A stretch of DNA of 64,000 bases, taken from positions 1-64,000 of the forward strand of contig DAOTUU010000052.1 in NCBI GenBank assembly GCA_034436555.1, in the 5' to 3' direction. Made by a program: the position numbers and the translations under genes. The notes beneath the pieces are model-generated. The model worked only from the letters and a program-made list of their open reading frames with translations, ran no database searches and was not told where the DNA came from. This document shows, piece after piece, positions 17,312-24,962 of this stretch. The number at the start of each line of letters is the position of its first letter. The first letter of the stretch is position 1. Source of the DNA: JAFMJV01 sp034436555 (GTDB taxonomy: Bacteria > Chloroflexota > Limnocylindria > Limnocylindrales > CSP1-4).

Positions 17312-18342
17312 GGGACGGCAACGGTCCGCCCGGAGCACCCCTGCTCCGGGTCGACGACCTGGTCGTGGAGTACGCGACATCCGGGGGTCCGCTGCGTGCC
17401 TCGGACGGTGTGTCGCTCACGATCGGCGCGCCGGGAGAGGCGCTGGGCGTCATCGGCGAGTCGGGTTCGGGCAAGTCGTCGCTCGCCAATGCGATCATGC
17501 GCGTCCTGCCGCGCAATGCCCGGATCGCGGGCGGTCGGGTGTGTCTCCAGGGCCGCGACATCAGCGCGATCTCCGACGACGCATTCCGCCGCGAGGTGCG
17601 CTGGCAGGGCATCGCGATGGTGTTCCAGGGCGCGATGACCGCGCTCAATCCGGTCATCCGCGTGGGCGACCAGGCCACCGAGCGGCTGCGCCAGGACGGC
17701 ATGTCACGGCGGGATGCCGACGCGCGTCTGGCCGACCTGCTGGACCGGGTCGGGCTGCCCCGGGGCACCGGCCGACGGTACCCCCACGAGCTGTCGGGCG
17801 GCATGAAGCAGCGCGTGATGATCGCGATGGCGCTGACCCACGATCCGCCGCTGCTCATCCTGGACGAGCCCACGTCCGCGCTCGACGTGAGCATCCAGGC
17901 CCAGATCATGAACCTGCTCAAGGAGTTGAAGCGAGAGCGCGGCATCGCGATGCTGTTCATCACCCACGACCTGGCGCTGGCGTCCGACCTGTGCGACCGG
18001 ATCGCGGTGGTCTATGCCGGGCAGCTGCGAGAGCTGGGCTCTGCGGAGGCCGTCATCGAGGAGGCGCGCGACCCGTACACCCAACGGCTGATGGCGAGCA
18101 TCCCGCGACTGCATGCAGACGCACCCCCGGGATTCCTGCCGGGGACGCCACCCGACCTGCGGCAGCCGCCCGCAGGCTGCCGCTTCCAGGCGCGCTGCCC
18201 CATCGCGTTCGAGCGATGCGCGGAGCCGCCGCCGCTCGTCGAGGCCGCGCCGGGGCACTGGGCTCGCTGCTGGCGGGCCGCGGGGAGTGTCAGCCCCGGG
18301 TCAGAAGCGGGCCCGGTGTCCGGTGCGGGCGCCAGGCCATGA
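17308..18342 (+). CDS. Peptide-type ABC transporter ATP-binding protein (DppD/OppD-like)
   Basis: Cytoplasmic ATPase, 344 residues, powering peptide import. It has Walker A GESGSGKSS, Q-loop MVFQGAMTALNP, signature LSGGMKQRV, Walker B LLILDEPTSALD and switch His in FITHDLALA. The C-terminal oligopeptide-transporter extension is present with DPYTQRL and a Cys pattern (CRFQARCPIAFERC) typical of the Fe-S-like/Cys-rich tail of OppD/DppD proteins. GTG 17308 overlaps the permease stop and follows GGAGGG. The stop overlaps the next ATG. Confidence 0.93.
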   Translation: MRDGNGPPGAPLLRVDDLVVEYATSGGPLRASDGVSLTIGAPGEALGVIGESGSGKSSLANAIMRVLPRNARIAGGRVCLQGRDISAISDDAFRREVRWQGIAMVFQGAMTALNPVIRVGDQATERLRQDGMSRRDADARLADLLDRVGLPRGTGRRYPHELSGGMKQRVMIAMALTHDPPLLILDEPTSALDVSIQAQIMNLLKELKRERGIAMLFITHDLALASDLCDRIAVVYAGQLRELGSAEAVIEEARDPYTQRLMASIPRLHADAPPGFLPGTPPDLRQPPAGCRFQARCPIAFERCAEPPPLVEAAPGHWARCWRAAGSVSPGSEAGPVSGAGARP

Positions 18343-19370
18343 CCGCGCTGCTGGAGCTCGAGGCCGTCTCGGTCGACTTCCGTGTGCGCCAGGGGTTCTT
18401 CTCGGAGACTGCGATCCGAGCGGTTCGGGAGGTGTCACTGGCGCTGGAACGCGGCGAGCACGTGGCCGTCGTGGGCGAGTCGGGCAGCGGCAAGACCACG
18501 CTGGGCCGCGCGTCCCTGCGGCTCCTGCCGATCTCCACGGGCTGCGTCCGGTTCGACGGCACAGACATCGCCACGCTCGAGGGAGGAGGTCTACTGGAGT
18601 TCCGGCGGCGCGCCCAGGTGGTGTTCCAGGACCCCTACGCCAGCCTCAGCCCCTACCTCCGGGTGCTGGATCTGGTGGGGGAGCCGCTGGACATCCACGG
18701 AGGCGCCCGCCGCTCCGAGCGCGAGGCGCGCGTCCTCGCGGCGCTGGAGGCCGTGCGCCTGGCACCGGTGGCGGAGATCGCGACCCGCTTCCCCCACACA
18801 CTGTCGGGCGGTCAGCGCCAGCGGGTCTCGATCGCCCGGGCGATGATCCTGGAGCCGGAGCTGCTGGTTGCCGATGAACCGGTCTCCATGATCGACGCGT
18901 CGTCGCGCGCCGAGATCCTGGCGCTGCTGCGGGAGCTGCAGCGGTCACGGGGCATGACGATGCTGTCGATCACCCACGACCTCGCGTCCGCCCGCCACTC
19001 CGCGGATCGGATCGCGGTGATGTACGCCGGGAGGGTGGTGGAGGTGGCCGGCGCCGCCGCGCTGGTGCGCGATCCGCGCCACCCCTACACCCGCGCACTG
19101 CTCGCGGCGGTCCCGGAGCCAGACCCCGCGAACCGGTTCCGGCCGCGTCCCGTGGTGGGCGGCGAGCCGCCATCACCCGCCTCGCTGCCATCCGGGTGCG
19201 CCTTCCGGACGCGCTGTCCGGTTGCCATCGCGGGCGTCTGCGAGACGGTCGACCCACCCCTCGTGACACGCGCGGGCGGCGGCCTGGTGGCCTGCCACCG
19301 CGAGCCACCCGCCGATGGGGAGCGGTCGCCCGGCGCCACCGACGCGACGCGGGTCGGCAGCGCCGCCTGA
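18339..19370 (+). CDS. Peptide-type ABC transporter ATP-binding protein (DppF/OppF-like)
   Basis: Second ATPase of the heterodimer, 343 residues. Walker A GESGSGKTT, Q-loop VVFQDPYASLSP, signature LSGGQRQRVS, Walker B LLVADEPVSMID and switch His SITHDLAS are intact. Walker B has the OppF-style DEPVSM(I)D rather than DEPTSALD. The C-terminal HPYTRALLAAVP and Cys pattern CAFRTRCPVAIAGVC complete the family features. It is the last gene of the operon, coupled to DppD by ATGA, and ends 24 bp from the convergent S41 gene. Confidence 0.93.
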   Translation: MTALLELEAVSVDFRVRQGFFSETAIRAVREVSLALERGEHVAVVGESGSGKTTLGRASLRLLPISTGCVRFDGTDIATLEGGGLLEFRRRAQVVFQDPYASLSPYLRVLDLVGEPLDIHGGARRSEREARVLAALEAVRLAPVAEIATRFPHTLSGGQRQRVSIARAMILEPELLVADEPVSMIDASSRAEILALLRELQRSRGMTMLSITHDLASARHSADRIAVMYAGRVVEVAGAAALVRDPRHPYTRALLAAVPEPDPANRFRPRPVVGGEPPSPASLPSGCAFRTRCPVAIAGVCETVDPPLVTRAGGGLVACHREPPADGERSPGATDATRVGSAA

Positions 19371-19394
19371 CCGGCGCGCGAGCGTCGATGCGGG

Positions 19395-20768
19395 CTACGG
19401 CCGAGGCGTCTCGCTGGCGGGGGTCTGGGTGGCCGTGGGGCTCGCCGCCTGGCTGGGGCTCGCCGCCTGGCTGGGGCTCGCCGCCTGGCCGGGGCTCACC
19501 GCCGACGAGTCGCCCAGGGTCTCCAGCGCCGCCCGCAGGTAGGGGTCGGCGGCCTCCGGGTAGTCCAGCCAGTCGTCCGCGATGGGGATGTCCGGCGTGA
19601 CGCCCTGACGCTCCAGCTTCGTGCCGTCCGGCAGCTCCAGCCCGATCGTCACGAGCTGGAGCAGGGAGCCGTCGTCGTAGGGGATGTCCTGGATGACCCG
19701 CGTCCCGCCCTCGGTCTGCTGGCCGATGACCGTCGCGCGGCCCGTCGCCTGGAGGACCGCGGCGAGGCGCTCCGGCTCGCCCAGGCTGTCCTCGTCCACG
19801 AGCACCACCAGCGGCATGTCCTTGTATGCGGCCAGCAGCTCGCTCTCCGGCAGCGTCAGTGGCTGGGTCTCCGTGCGCGAGTAGAGCGTGCCCGCATCGC
19901 CGTCCAGCAGGTGCGCCAGGATGCCCGCGGTCACGCCCAGACCGCCCAGCCGGACCGACCGCACATCGAGCACCAGGCCGTCCAGGTCCTTGGTCCGGAA
20001 GTCGCCGAGGATCCGGGCGACCGCGTCGAGCGTGTCCTGGCCCTCCATCGAAGGCAGGCGCAGATACCCCACCCGGTCACCCGATCCGAGCGTCCCGCTG
20101 ACGGGCGCGATGATCGGCGCCACCCGCCGGCGCTCCACGACCACGTCGCGGACGGGCTCCCCCGGCGACTCGACACCGAGCGTGACGGTCGTCCCCTCCG
20201 GGCCGCGGATCTTGCGGACCGTCACACACGGATCGCCGTCCACGCTCACGATCCGATCGCGGAAGCGCAGGCCTGCGTCCAGGGCTCCCGACTCAGGAAA
20301 GACATACAGGATCCGCGGTCCGCCATCCGCTTCCAGCGCTGTCGGCCCCACGAGCACGCCGATCCCCACGTAGTCGACCTCCGCGGGCGGCAGGTTCTCG
20401 ATCACCAGCGGGCTCACGAAGCGAACCTCGTCATCGCCCAGCTGCTCCACCATCTCCGCGGTCAGCGCGTAGATCTGCCAGGCGTCCTCCACCTGGAGGA
20501 ACAGCGGCGCGTACTCGTCACCGATGGCATCCCAGTCCTTGCCGTTGAACGTGGGGTCCAGGTAGCCCGCGTCGATGGCACCCCAGACCGACTCGAACAG
20601 CAGCAGCCGGTTGTCCTCCGGCATGAGCAGCGGTTCGGCGGATGGCTCGGGCGCGGGCGAGACGAGGGAGCAGTCGTCGGCGGCGAGCGCGAGGGCGGGC
20701 CGGACGACGGGGATCGCCACCGGCACGACGAGCGCTGCACCCAGCAGCCAGGGCAGCAGCTTCCTCAT
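19395..20768 (-). CDS. S41/CtpA-family secreted protein, probably catalytically inactive
   Basis: 457 residues: signal peptide (MRKLLPWLLGAALVVPVAIP), a PDZ-like core (GIGVLVGP, FPESGALDAGLRFRDRIVSV) and an S41 peptidase fold (GYLRLPSMEGQDTLDAV, GLVLDVR, MPLVVLVDEDSLGEPERLAA). Aligned on the family signature VDxxSASASE...GKGTVQ, the nucleophile Ser (second Ser of SAS) is Gly in DSLGEPE, and the general-base Lys (about 25 residues on) is Gly in QQTEGGTR. It is therefore likely a pseudoprotease or peptide-binding protein. The tail carries a repeated AASPSQ motif. Start ATG 20768 has GAGGAGG nearby; the promoter is TGCGAC-N17-TACCCT. Confidence 0.8.
   Translation of the reverse strand: MRKLLPWLLGAALVVPVAIPVVRPALALAADDCSLVSPAPEPSAEPLLMPEDNRLLLFESVWGAIDAGYLDPTFNGKDWDAIGDEYAPLFLQVEDAWQIYALTAEMVEQLGDDEVRFVSPLVIENLPPAEVDYVGIGVLVGPTALEADGGPRILYVFPESGALDAGLRFRDRIVSVDGDPCVTVRKIRGPEGTTVTLGVESPGEPVRDVVVERRRVAPIIAPVSGTLGSGDRVGYLRLPSMEGQDTLDAVARILGDFRTKDLDGLVLDVRSVRLGGLGVTAGILAHLLDGDAGTLYSRTETQPLTLPESELLAAYKDMPLVVLVDEDSLGEPERLAAVLQATGRATVIGQQTEGGTRVIQDIPYDDGSLLQLVTIGLELPDGTKLERQGVTPDIPIADDWLDYPEAADPYLRAALETLGDSSAVSPGQAASPSQAASPSQAASPTATQTPASETPRP
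19437..19495. repeat. 18-bp tandem repeat in S41 gene tail
   Basis: Three 18-bp units (GGGGCTCGCCGCCTGGCT type) encode the repeated AASPSQ hexapeptide at the C-terminus of the S41-family protein. Confidence 0.85.
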
Positions 20769-21137
20769 CCGGGGTCCTCCTCACGCGTGTGGTGCCACGG
20801 CAGGGTAGCGTGTGCGGGGCGCATGTCGCACGCGGCCGGACGCGGGAGCGCTGCGCGACCGCACGATCTGCGGACGGCGCGAGAGCGATCGGCCGATGTG
20901 CGGCCAAGACCGCCCGGTCGCGCCCGCCTCCACGGCGATCCGGGCCGCCCAGTGGGCCATCGCGACCGTGCCGGCCCATCCGGCCCATGGAGCGGCCCGG
21001 GAAGCGGTGTCGCGCGCGCGTCTCGTCGATCATGACCGCTGGGCGGCCACGAGCCGCAGGTCACGCGCCCATCCGGCCCAGCCTCGCCGCCGCATCGCCC
21101 CGGCCTGCACGTGGCGGTCCGATCTCATCCGGGGAAC
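20769..21137. other. Intergenic region, promoter of S41 gene, no gene seen
   Basis: 369 bp between two minus-strand genes. The left part holds the S41 promoter. The rest is GC-rich with scattered GCCGATGTGCGGCC- and GGCCCATCCGGCCCATG-type short inverted elements, but no credible reading frame. Confidence 0.6.
20802..20830 (-). promoter_or_regulatory. Promoter of S41-family gene
   Basis: On the minus strand TGCGAC (20830-20825) and TACCCT (20807-20802) are separated by 17 bp. The transcript would have a leader of about 27 nt containing GAGGAGG before ATG 20768. Confidence 0.5.
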
Positions 21138-22070
21138 CTACCCCACGCTCGGACAGACCTCCGTCACGAACCGTTCCAGGGTCTCCACGTCGTAGGGCAT
21201 CCCCACGTGGCAGATCGCATGGCGGAACCCGGCGTCGAAGTACGCCTGGATATGCTCGGTCATCGCGGCACCGGACCTCGCGACGATGTCCCGCTTGATG
21301 CCCGGGTTGGCGGCGCGGATCGCGGCCTGCGCACGCTCGCCCTCCGCTGCGTCATCTCGGATGAGGATGGGCCCCAGGCTCACCGTCCGCTCGATCTCGG
21401 CCGGGTCCCGGCCGACGTCCTCGCACCATCGGTCGAGGATGTCGTTCTTCTCCTTCGCCTGGGCGGGCGTGACCATGGACACGTTCCAGGCGTCCGCGTG
21501 GAGCGCCACGGTCCGGAGCGTCTTGCGTTCGCCGCCACCACCGATGAGGATGGGCAGCCGTGCCTGGACCGGCGGCGGGTCATTGCGCACATCCGTGGCG
21601 TGGTAGAACCTGCCGCGCGCCGTGGCGGGTCCGCCCGGCAGCATGCCGCGGATCAGCGCGACAGCCTCGTCCAGCCGATCCAGGCGCTCGCCCACGCTCG
21701 CCCCGAAGTCGATGCCGAAGGCGCTGTGCTCCAGCTCGAACCATGCGGCACCCAGTCCCAGCACCGCGCGGCCGTCCGACTGGTGGTCGAGGGTCGTGAT
21801 CATCTTGGCCACGATGGCGGGGTTGCGGAACGTGTTGGCGCCCACCAGCAGACCGAGCGTGGGCCGCGCGGTCAGCTGCGACCAGGCGCCCAGGATCATG
21901 TAGGCCTCCAGGAACGGTCCGTCCGGGTCCCCGAGGATGGGATACAGGTGGTCCCAGGTCCACAGGCTGTCGTAGCCCAGCCGATCCGCATCGATGGCGA
22001 CCTGGCGCATGTCCGCCCAGGTCGTGTATTGGTTCCAGGCCAGCACGCCGGCCTTCATGGACGTGGTCAT
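21138..22070 (-). CDS. LLM-class (luciferase-like) F420-dependent oxidoreductase
   Basis: 310-residue TIM-barrel oxidoreductase of the luciferase-like family, most similar in pattern to F420-dependent members. Motifs include MKAGVLAWNQYT at the first strand, SLWTWDHLYPI, LGLLVGANTFRNPAIVAKM, LGLGAAWFELEHSAFG, and ILIGGGGERKTLRTVA, which normally binds the cofactor phosphate. Substrate is unknown. ATG 22070 has GGAGG 10 nt upstream. It lies 34 bp downstream of the helicase gene on the same strand and could be cotranscribed with it. Confidence 0.88.
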   Translation of the reverse strand: MTTSMKAGVLAWNQYTTWADMRQVAIDADRLGYDSLWTWDHLYPILGDPDGPFLEAYMILGAWSQLTARPTLGLLVGANTFRNPAIVAKMITTLDHQSDGRAVLGLGAAWFELEHSAFGIDFGASVGERLDRLDEAVALIRGMLPGGPATARGRFYHATDVRNDPPPVQARLPILIGGGGERKTLRTVALHADAWNVSMVTPAQAKEKNDILDRWCEDVGRDPAEIERTVSLGPILIRDDAAEGERAQAAIRAANPGIKRDIVARSGAAMTEHIQAYFDAGFRHAICHVGMPYDVETLERFVTEVCPSVG

Positions 22071-22104
22071 CGTGACGGTGCCTCCATCGGGATTCCAGGA
22101 AAGC

Positions 22105-23796
22105 CTACTTGAGCTTGCCTCTCCATTGGCGACCCTGGGGACGTCGGACCCTGGCGGGCACGCTCGACCGCCTGCGGTGGCTTCCCGGCTGGACCGACCC
22201 GGACGAGCGAGTCGGCCCGGTCGCGTTCGACCGGCCTCGACCCTCCCGCCAGCAGGCATCGCACTGCGGCCGGCCCGGGATCGAAGGCCGACCACACGTA
22301 CGGCAGATGCCGTAGGTGTTGGTCGCGATCTCCTCGGCGAGGGCGCGGCCGGCGGCCTCGGTGGCGAGCTGCTCCAGCCGGTCGGCATCCTCGCGGCGGA
22401 TGTCGCCCGCGTCCGGGAAGCGGCGCGTGAACCAGCGCAGGATCGCCGCGCGGTCCGCGGCGGCCTCCGCCTCCACGGACGTGGCGTGTTCCAGGAGGCT
22501 CGCGTCGACCAGGTCGTGCAGGGCTCCCTCGCCCAGCACCGCGCGGCCCAGCCGCGCGATGAGGTCGGACTCGTCGCGCGGCTCCACGGGTGCCAGCGCG
22601 AACGTCCAGGCATCCTCCGACGACAGGTTGCGAAGCGTCCGGCGACCCAGGGCGCCCAGCCGCGCGACCATCCCGTCGACTGCTGCCACGCGCAGCCAGG
22701 TCGCCAGCTGCTCCTGCACGAGACCGCGGGCGATCGCCTCCCATCGGAGGAGCAGGATCGGCCAGGCTTCGGTGGGCGCGCCGGCCACGTCGGTGAAGGT
22801 GGGCCCCAGGTGCATCGTGGTCAGTCGCCGGAACGTGGGCAGTCCGTCCCGATCCGGACGGGGACGAAGACCCGCCTTGATGGTGTTCGCGCGCGGCGTC
22901 GCCCAGTGGTGTCCCGACAGGATTCCCACGCCGCCCTCGTCGTGCATCCCGAAGCGTCCGGCGCGCCCCGCGATCTGAGCCACCTCCCAGGGCTCCAGGT
23001 CGACCCGCGCGGTGCCGTTCCACTTCTCCGACTCCGCGAACAGGACCGTCCGGATGGGCAGGTTCAGCCCGTGACCCAGGACGTCCGTGGCGACCAGCAC
23101 GTCCAGGTCGCCGTCCCGGAAGGCCGCCGCCTGGCGGCGCCGCTCACCCAGCGGCATCGCGCCATACAGCACGCCCACGCGGCCCGGGTGCGCGGCAGAC
23201 AGGTCCCGGGCGAGGGCCAGCACGGCCTTGCGGCTGAACGCGATGACCGCGGTGCCCGGCTCCACCCGCTCGATGGGCACGGTCCCGACGTAGCGGAGCG
23301 GCGCCAGGCGGTCGTAGGCGCGGACCTCCAGCTCCGGGAAGGCGGCGCGGAGCGCCGGCAGGATGTCGGCCGAGCCCACCACGTGGAGCTCCCGGCATGG
23401 AAGGCTGAGCAGGGCCCGGGTCCACGCCGAACCCCGATCGCGGTCGGCCAGCCAGTGGACCTCGTCGATGACCACGACGTCACGGCTGGCCACGAGCTCC
23501 GTGGTGCACGCGACATGGTCCGCGGTCGGGTTGATGCGCTCCTCACCGGTGATGAGGCCCGCCCGCTCCTCGCCCAGACGCGCCGCAAGCCGCTCGTGGA
23601 CCTCCTGGGCCATCAGTCGCAAGGGTCCGCCGTAGCTGCCCGACGGTGCCGCCGCCAGGATCTCCAGTGCCGCGTGGGTCTTGCCGCTGTTCGTGGGGCC
23701 GATGTGGGCGACCACGCGATCGCGCACGGGGCGCCCGGCCAGCATCGCGCGCAGGGGGGCCGCGACGGCTTCGCGATCGACTTCCGGGGTCCCCAT
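22105..23796 (-). CDS. SUV3-like DEVH-box RNA helicase
   Basis: 563-residue superfamily-2 helicase resembling mitochondrial SUV3 and its bacterial relatives, which unwind RNA for exonucleases. It shows Walker A HIGPTNSGKTHAAL, PLRLMAQEVHERL (motif Ia), Walker B variant VVVIDEVHWL, VVGSADILPAL (motif III), VIAFSRKAVLALARDL and VLYGAMPLGERR. These are followed by VATDVLGHGLNLPIRTVLF (motif V) and QIAGRAGRFG (motif VI). The C-terminal helical domain is followed by a small zinc ribbon, CRTCGRPSIPGRPQCDAC, and a basic tail. No degradosome partner is encoded next to it. Confidence 0.9.
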   Translation of the reverse strand: MGTPEVDREAVAAPLRAMLAGRPVRDRVVAHIGPTNSGKTHAALEILAAAPSGSYGGPLRLMAQEVHERLAARLGEERAGLITGEERINPTADHVACTTELVASRDVVVIDEVHWLADRDRGSAWTRALLSLPCRELHVVGSADILPALRAAFPELEVRAYDRLAPLRYVGTVPIERVEPGTAVIAFSRKAVLALARDLSAAHPGRVGVLYGAMPLGERRRQAAAFRDGDLDVLVATDVLGHGLNLPIRTVLFAESEKWNGTARVDLEPWEVAQIAGRAGRFGMHDEGGVGILSGHHWATPRANTIKAGLRPRPDRDGLPTFRRLTTMHLGPTFTDVAGAPTEAWPILLLRWEAIARGLVQEQLATWLRVAAVDGMVARLGALGRRTLRNLSSEDAWTFALAPVEPRDESDLIARLGRAVLGEGALHDLVDASLLEHATSVEAEAAADRAAILRWFTRRFPDAGDIRREDADRLEQLATEAAGRALAEEIATNTYGICRTCGRPSIPGRPQCDACWREGRGRSNATGPTRSSGSVQPGSHRRRSSVPARVRRPQGRQWRGKLK

Positions 23797-23889
23797 GCAT
23801 CAGATGGTCGCAGGTCGGACGCGCGGCTCGCACGGCATCGGCCATCGGTCATCGGCCGTCGGTCCATCCGCGCCGGGGCGCCCCGACGC

Positions 23890-24600
23890 TCAGGCGCGGG
23901 CGCGCAGGATCGGGGCGGTGAGATCGCTCAGTCGCTCGCGCTGGCGGCCCTGCGCGTCGAAGTTGCCGGGGTCCAGCCAGCGCTCGAACGCCGCCCGAAG
24001 CGCCGGCCACTCACTGTCCACCGCTGCGAACCAGATCGAGTCGCGGTTGCGGCCCTTGACCACGCGGTGCTGCCGGAAGACGCCCTCGTAGCTGAGGCCC
24101 AGACGCGCGGCGGCGTCTCGCGACGGGCCGTTGAGTGCGTCGGCCTTCCACTCGTAGCGCCGATAGCCGAGCTCGAACGCGGTGCGCATCATGAGGTACA
24201 TCGCGTCCGTGGCGGCGGGCGTCCGCTGGAGGCGCGGCGCGTACGCGATGTGGCCCACCTCGATCGAGCCGTGCTCGGGGACGATCGCGAGGTACGACGC
24301 GACGCCGCCCGCCCGCCCGCTGGCACGGTCGATGATGGTGAAGAACTGCGGGTCCGGGGAGAGGGCCATGGGCGTGGCCCAGGCCGTCCAGTCGGCGAGC
24401 GCGGCAAACGGACCGTAGGGCAGGTACGCCCACATCGACCCGGTCGGATCCTCGAGGTTCGCGGCATGGATGGCGGGGCCGTGGCGCACCGGGTCGAGTG
24501 GCTCGAGGCGCGCGTATCGCCCCTCCATCGGCTCGCGCGGGGGCCGGGGGCGCGGGGACCAGCCGGGGACGAGCGGACCGACGACGGAGGGTGCGACCAT
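23890..24600 (-). CDS. GNAT N-acetyltransferase (RimJ/RimL type)
   Basis: 236-residue GNAT-fold acetyltransferase of the RimL-like group. ARLEPLDPVRHGPAIHAAN is the N-terminal strand-helix, IEVGHIAYAPRLQRTPAATDAMYLMM covers the core strand and the acetyl-CoA pyrophosphate loop, and LGYRRYEWKADALNGPSRDAAARLG is the typical RimJ/L C-terminal motif. The acceptor is unknown. ATG 24600 has no Shine-Dalgarno sequence, but a TAGTCT -10 lies 7 bp upstream, suggesting a leaderless transcript. Confidence 0.87.
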   Translation of the reverse strand: MVAPSVVGPLVPGWSPRPRPPREPMEGRYARLEPLDPVRHGPAIHAANLEDPTGSMWAYLPYGPFAALADWTAWATPMALSPDPQFFTIIDRASGRAGGVASYLAIVPEHGSIEVGHIAYAPRLQRTPAATDAMYLMMRTAFELGYRRYEWKADALNGPSRDAAARLGLSYEGVFRQHRVVKGRNRDSIWFAAVDSEWPALRAAFERWLDPGNFDAQGRQRERLSDLTAPILRARA

Positions 24601-24607
24601 GCTCGAC

Positions 24608-24613
24608 AGACTA
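24608..24613 (-). promoter_or_regulatory. Leaderless -10 element TAGTCT
   Basis: TAGTCT on the minus strand ends 7 bp before the acetyltransferase ATG (24600), so transcription should begin at or next to the start codon. The -35 region is not convincing. Confidence 0.4.
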
Positions 24614-24705
24614 CCGGGTTGGGGGTCGGCAGGATCGCGTCCATGCCGGACAACCGTCCGGCCACCGGTGTGAGCGTGCATCCGGCTCACGGTGCACCGC
24701 CTCCG

Positions 24706-24818
24706 TGGCCACCCTGCCCCGCGGCGCCCTGCCCCGCGGCGCCCTGCCCCGCGGCGCCCTGCCACGTGGCCACCCTGCCACGTGGCCACCCTGCCACGTG
24801 GCCACCCTGCCCCGTGGC
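24706..24818. repeat. 15-16-bp tandem array with CCGCGG / CCACGTGG junctions
   Basis: Seven units of two types, GCGGCGCCCTGCCCC-like and GTGGCCACCCTGCCAC-like, plus a partial eighth. Unit ends and next-unit beginnings co-vary: CCCC is followed by GCGG (giving CCGCGG) and CCAC by GTGG (giving CCACGTGG), keeping junctions self-complementary except near the edges. Confidence 0.85.
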
Positions 24819-24962
24819 GCGACCCGGCTCCGCGCGACCCCTGCCGAGCGCGGCCGCGAGGCATGCGGCGCCCGGTTGCGCCAGACTGCGGCCCACAGGG
24901 CGGTGCGGGAGCGCACGCGCCAGACCACGGCGCGTCCACACCACGAGGCGACCCACCGACCC

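Larger units (their letters stand above)
24601..24962. other. Intergenic region with short palindrome-bearing repeats
   Basis: 362 bp between divergent genes. It holds the leaderless promoter of the acetyltransferase at the left, an array of 15-16-bp repeats at 24706-24818, and nothing recognisable from 24819 to the UPF0182 start. Confidence 0.75.

Noticed and set aside
24706..24818. Possible CRISPR array
   Set aside because: Units are 15-16 bp and contiguous with no unique spacers; no cas genes in the window.
24498..24962. Upstream extension of UPF0182
   Set aside because: The extension translates the intergenic repeat array and overlaps the divergent acetyltransferase; the family N-terminus fits ATG 24963.
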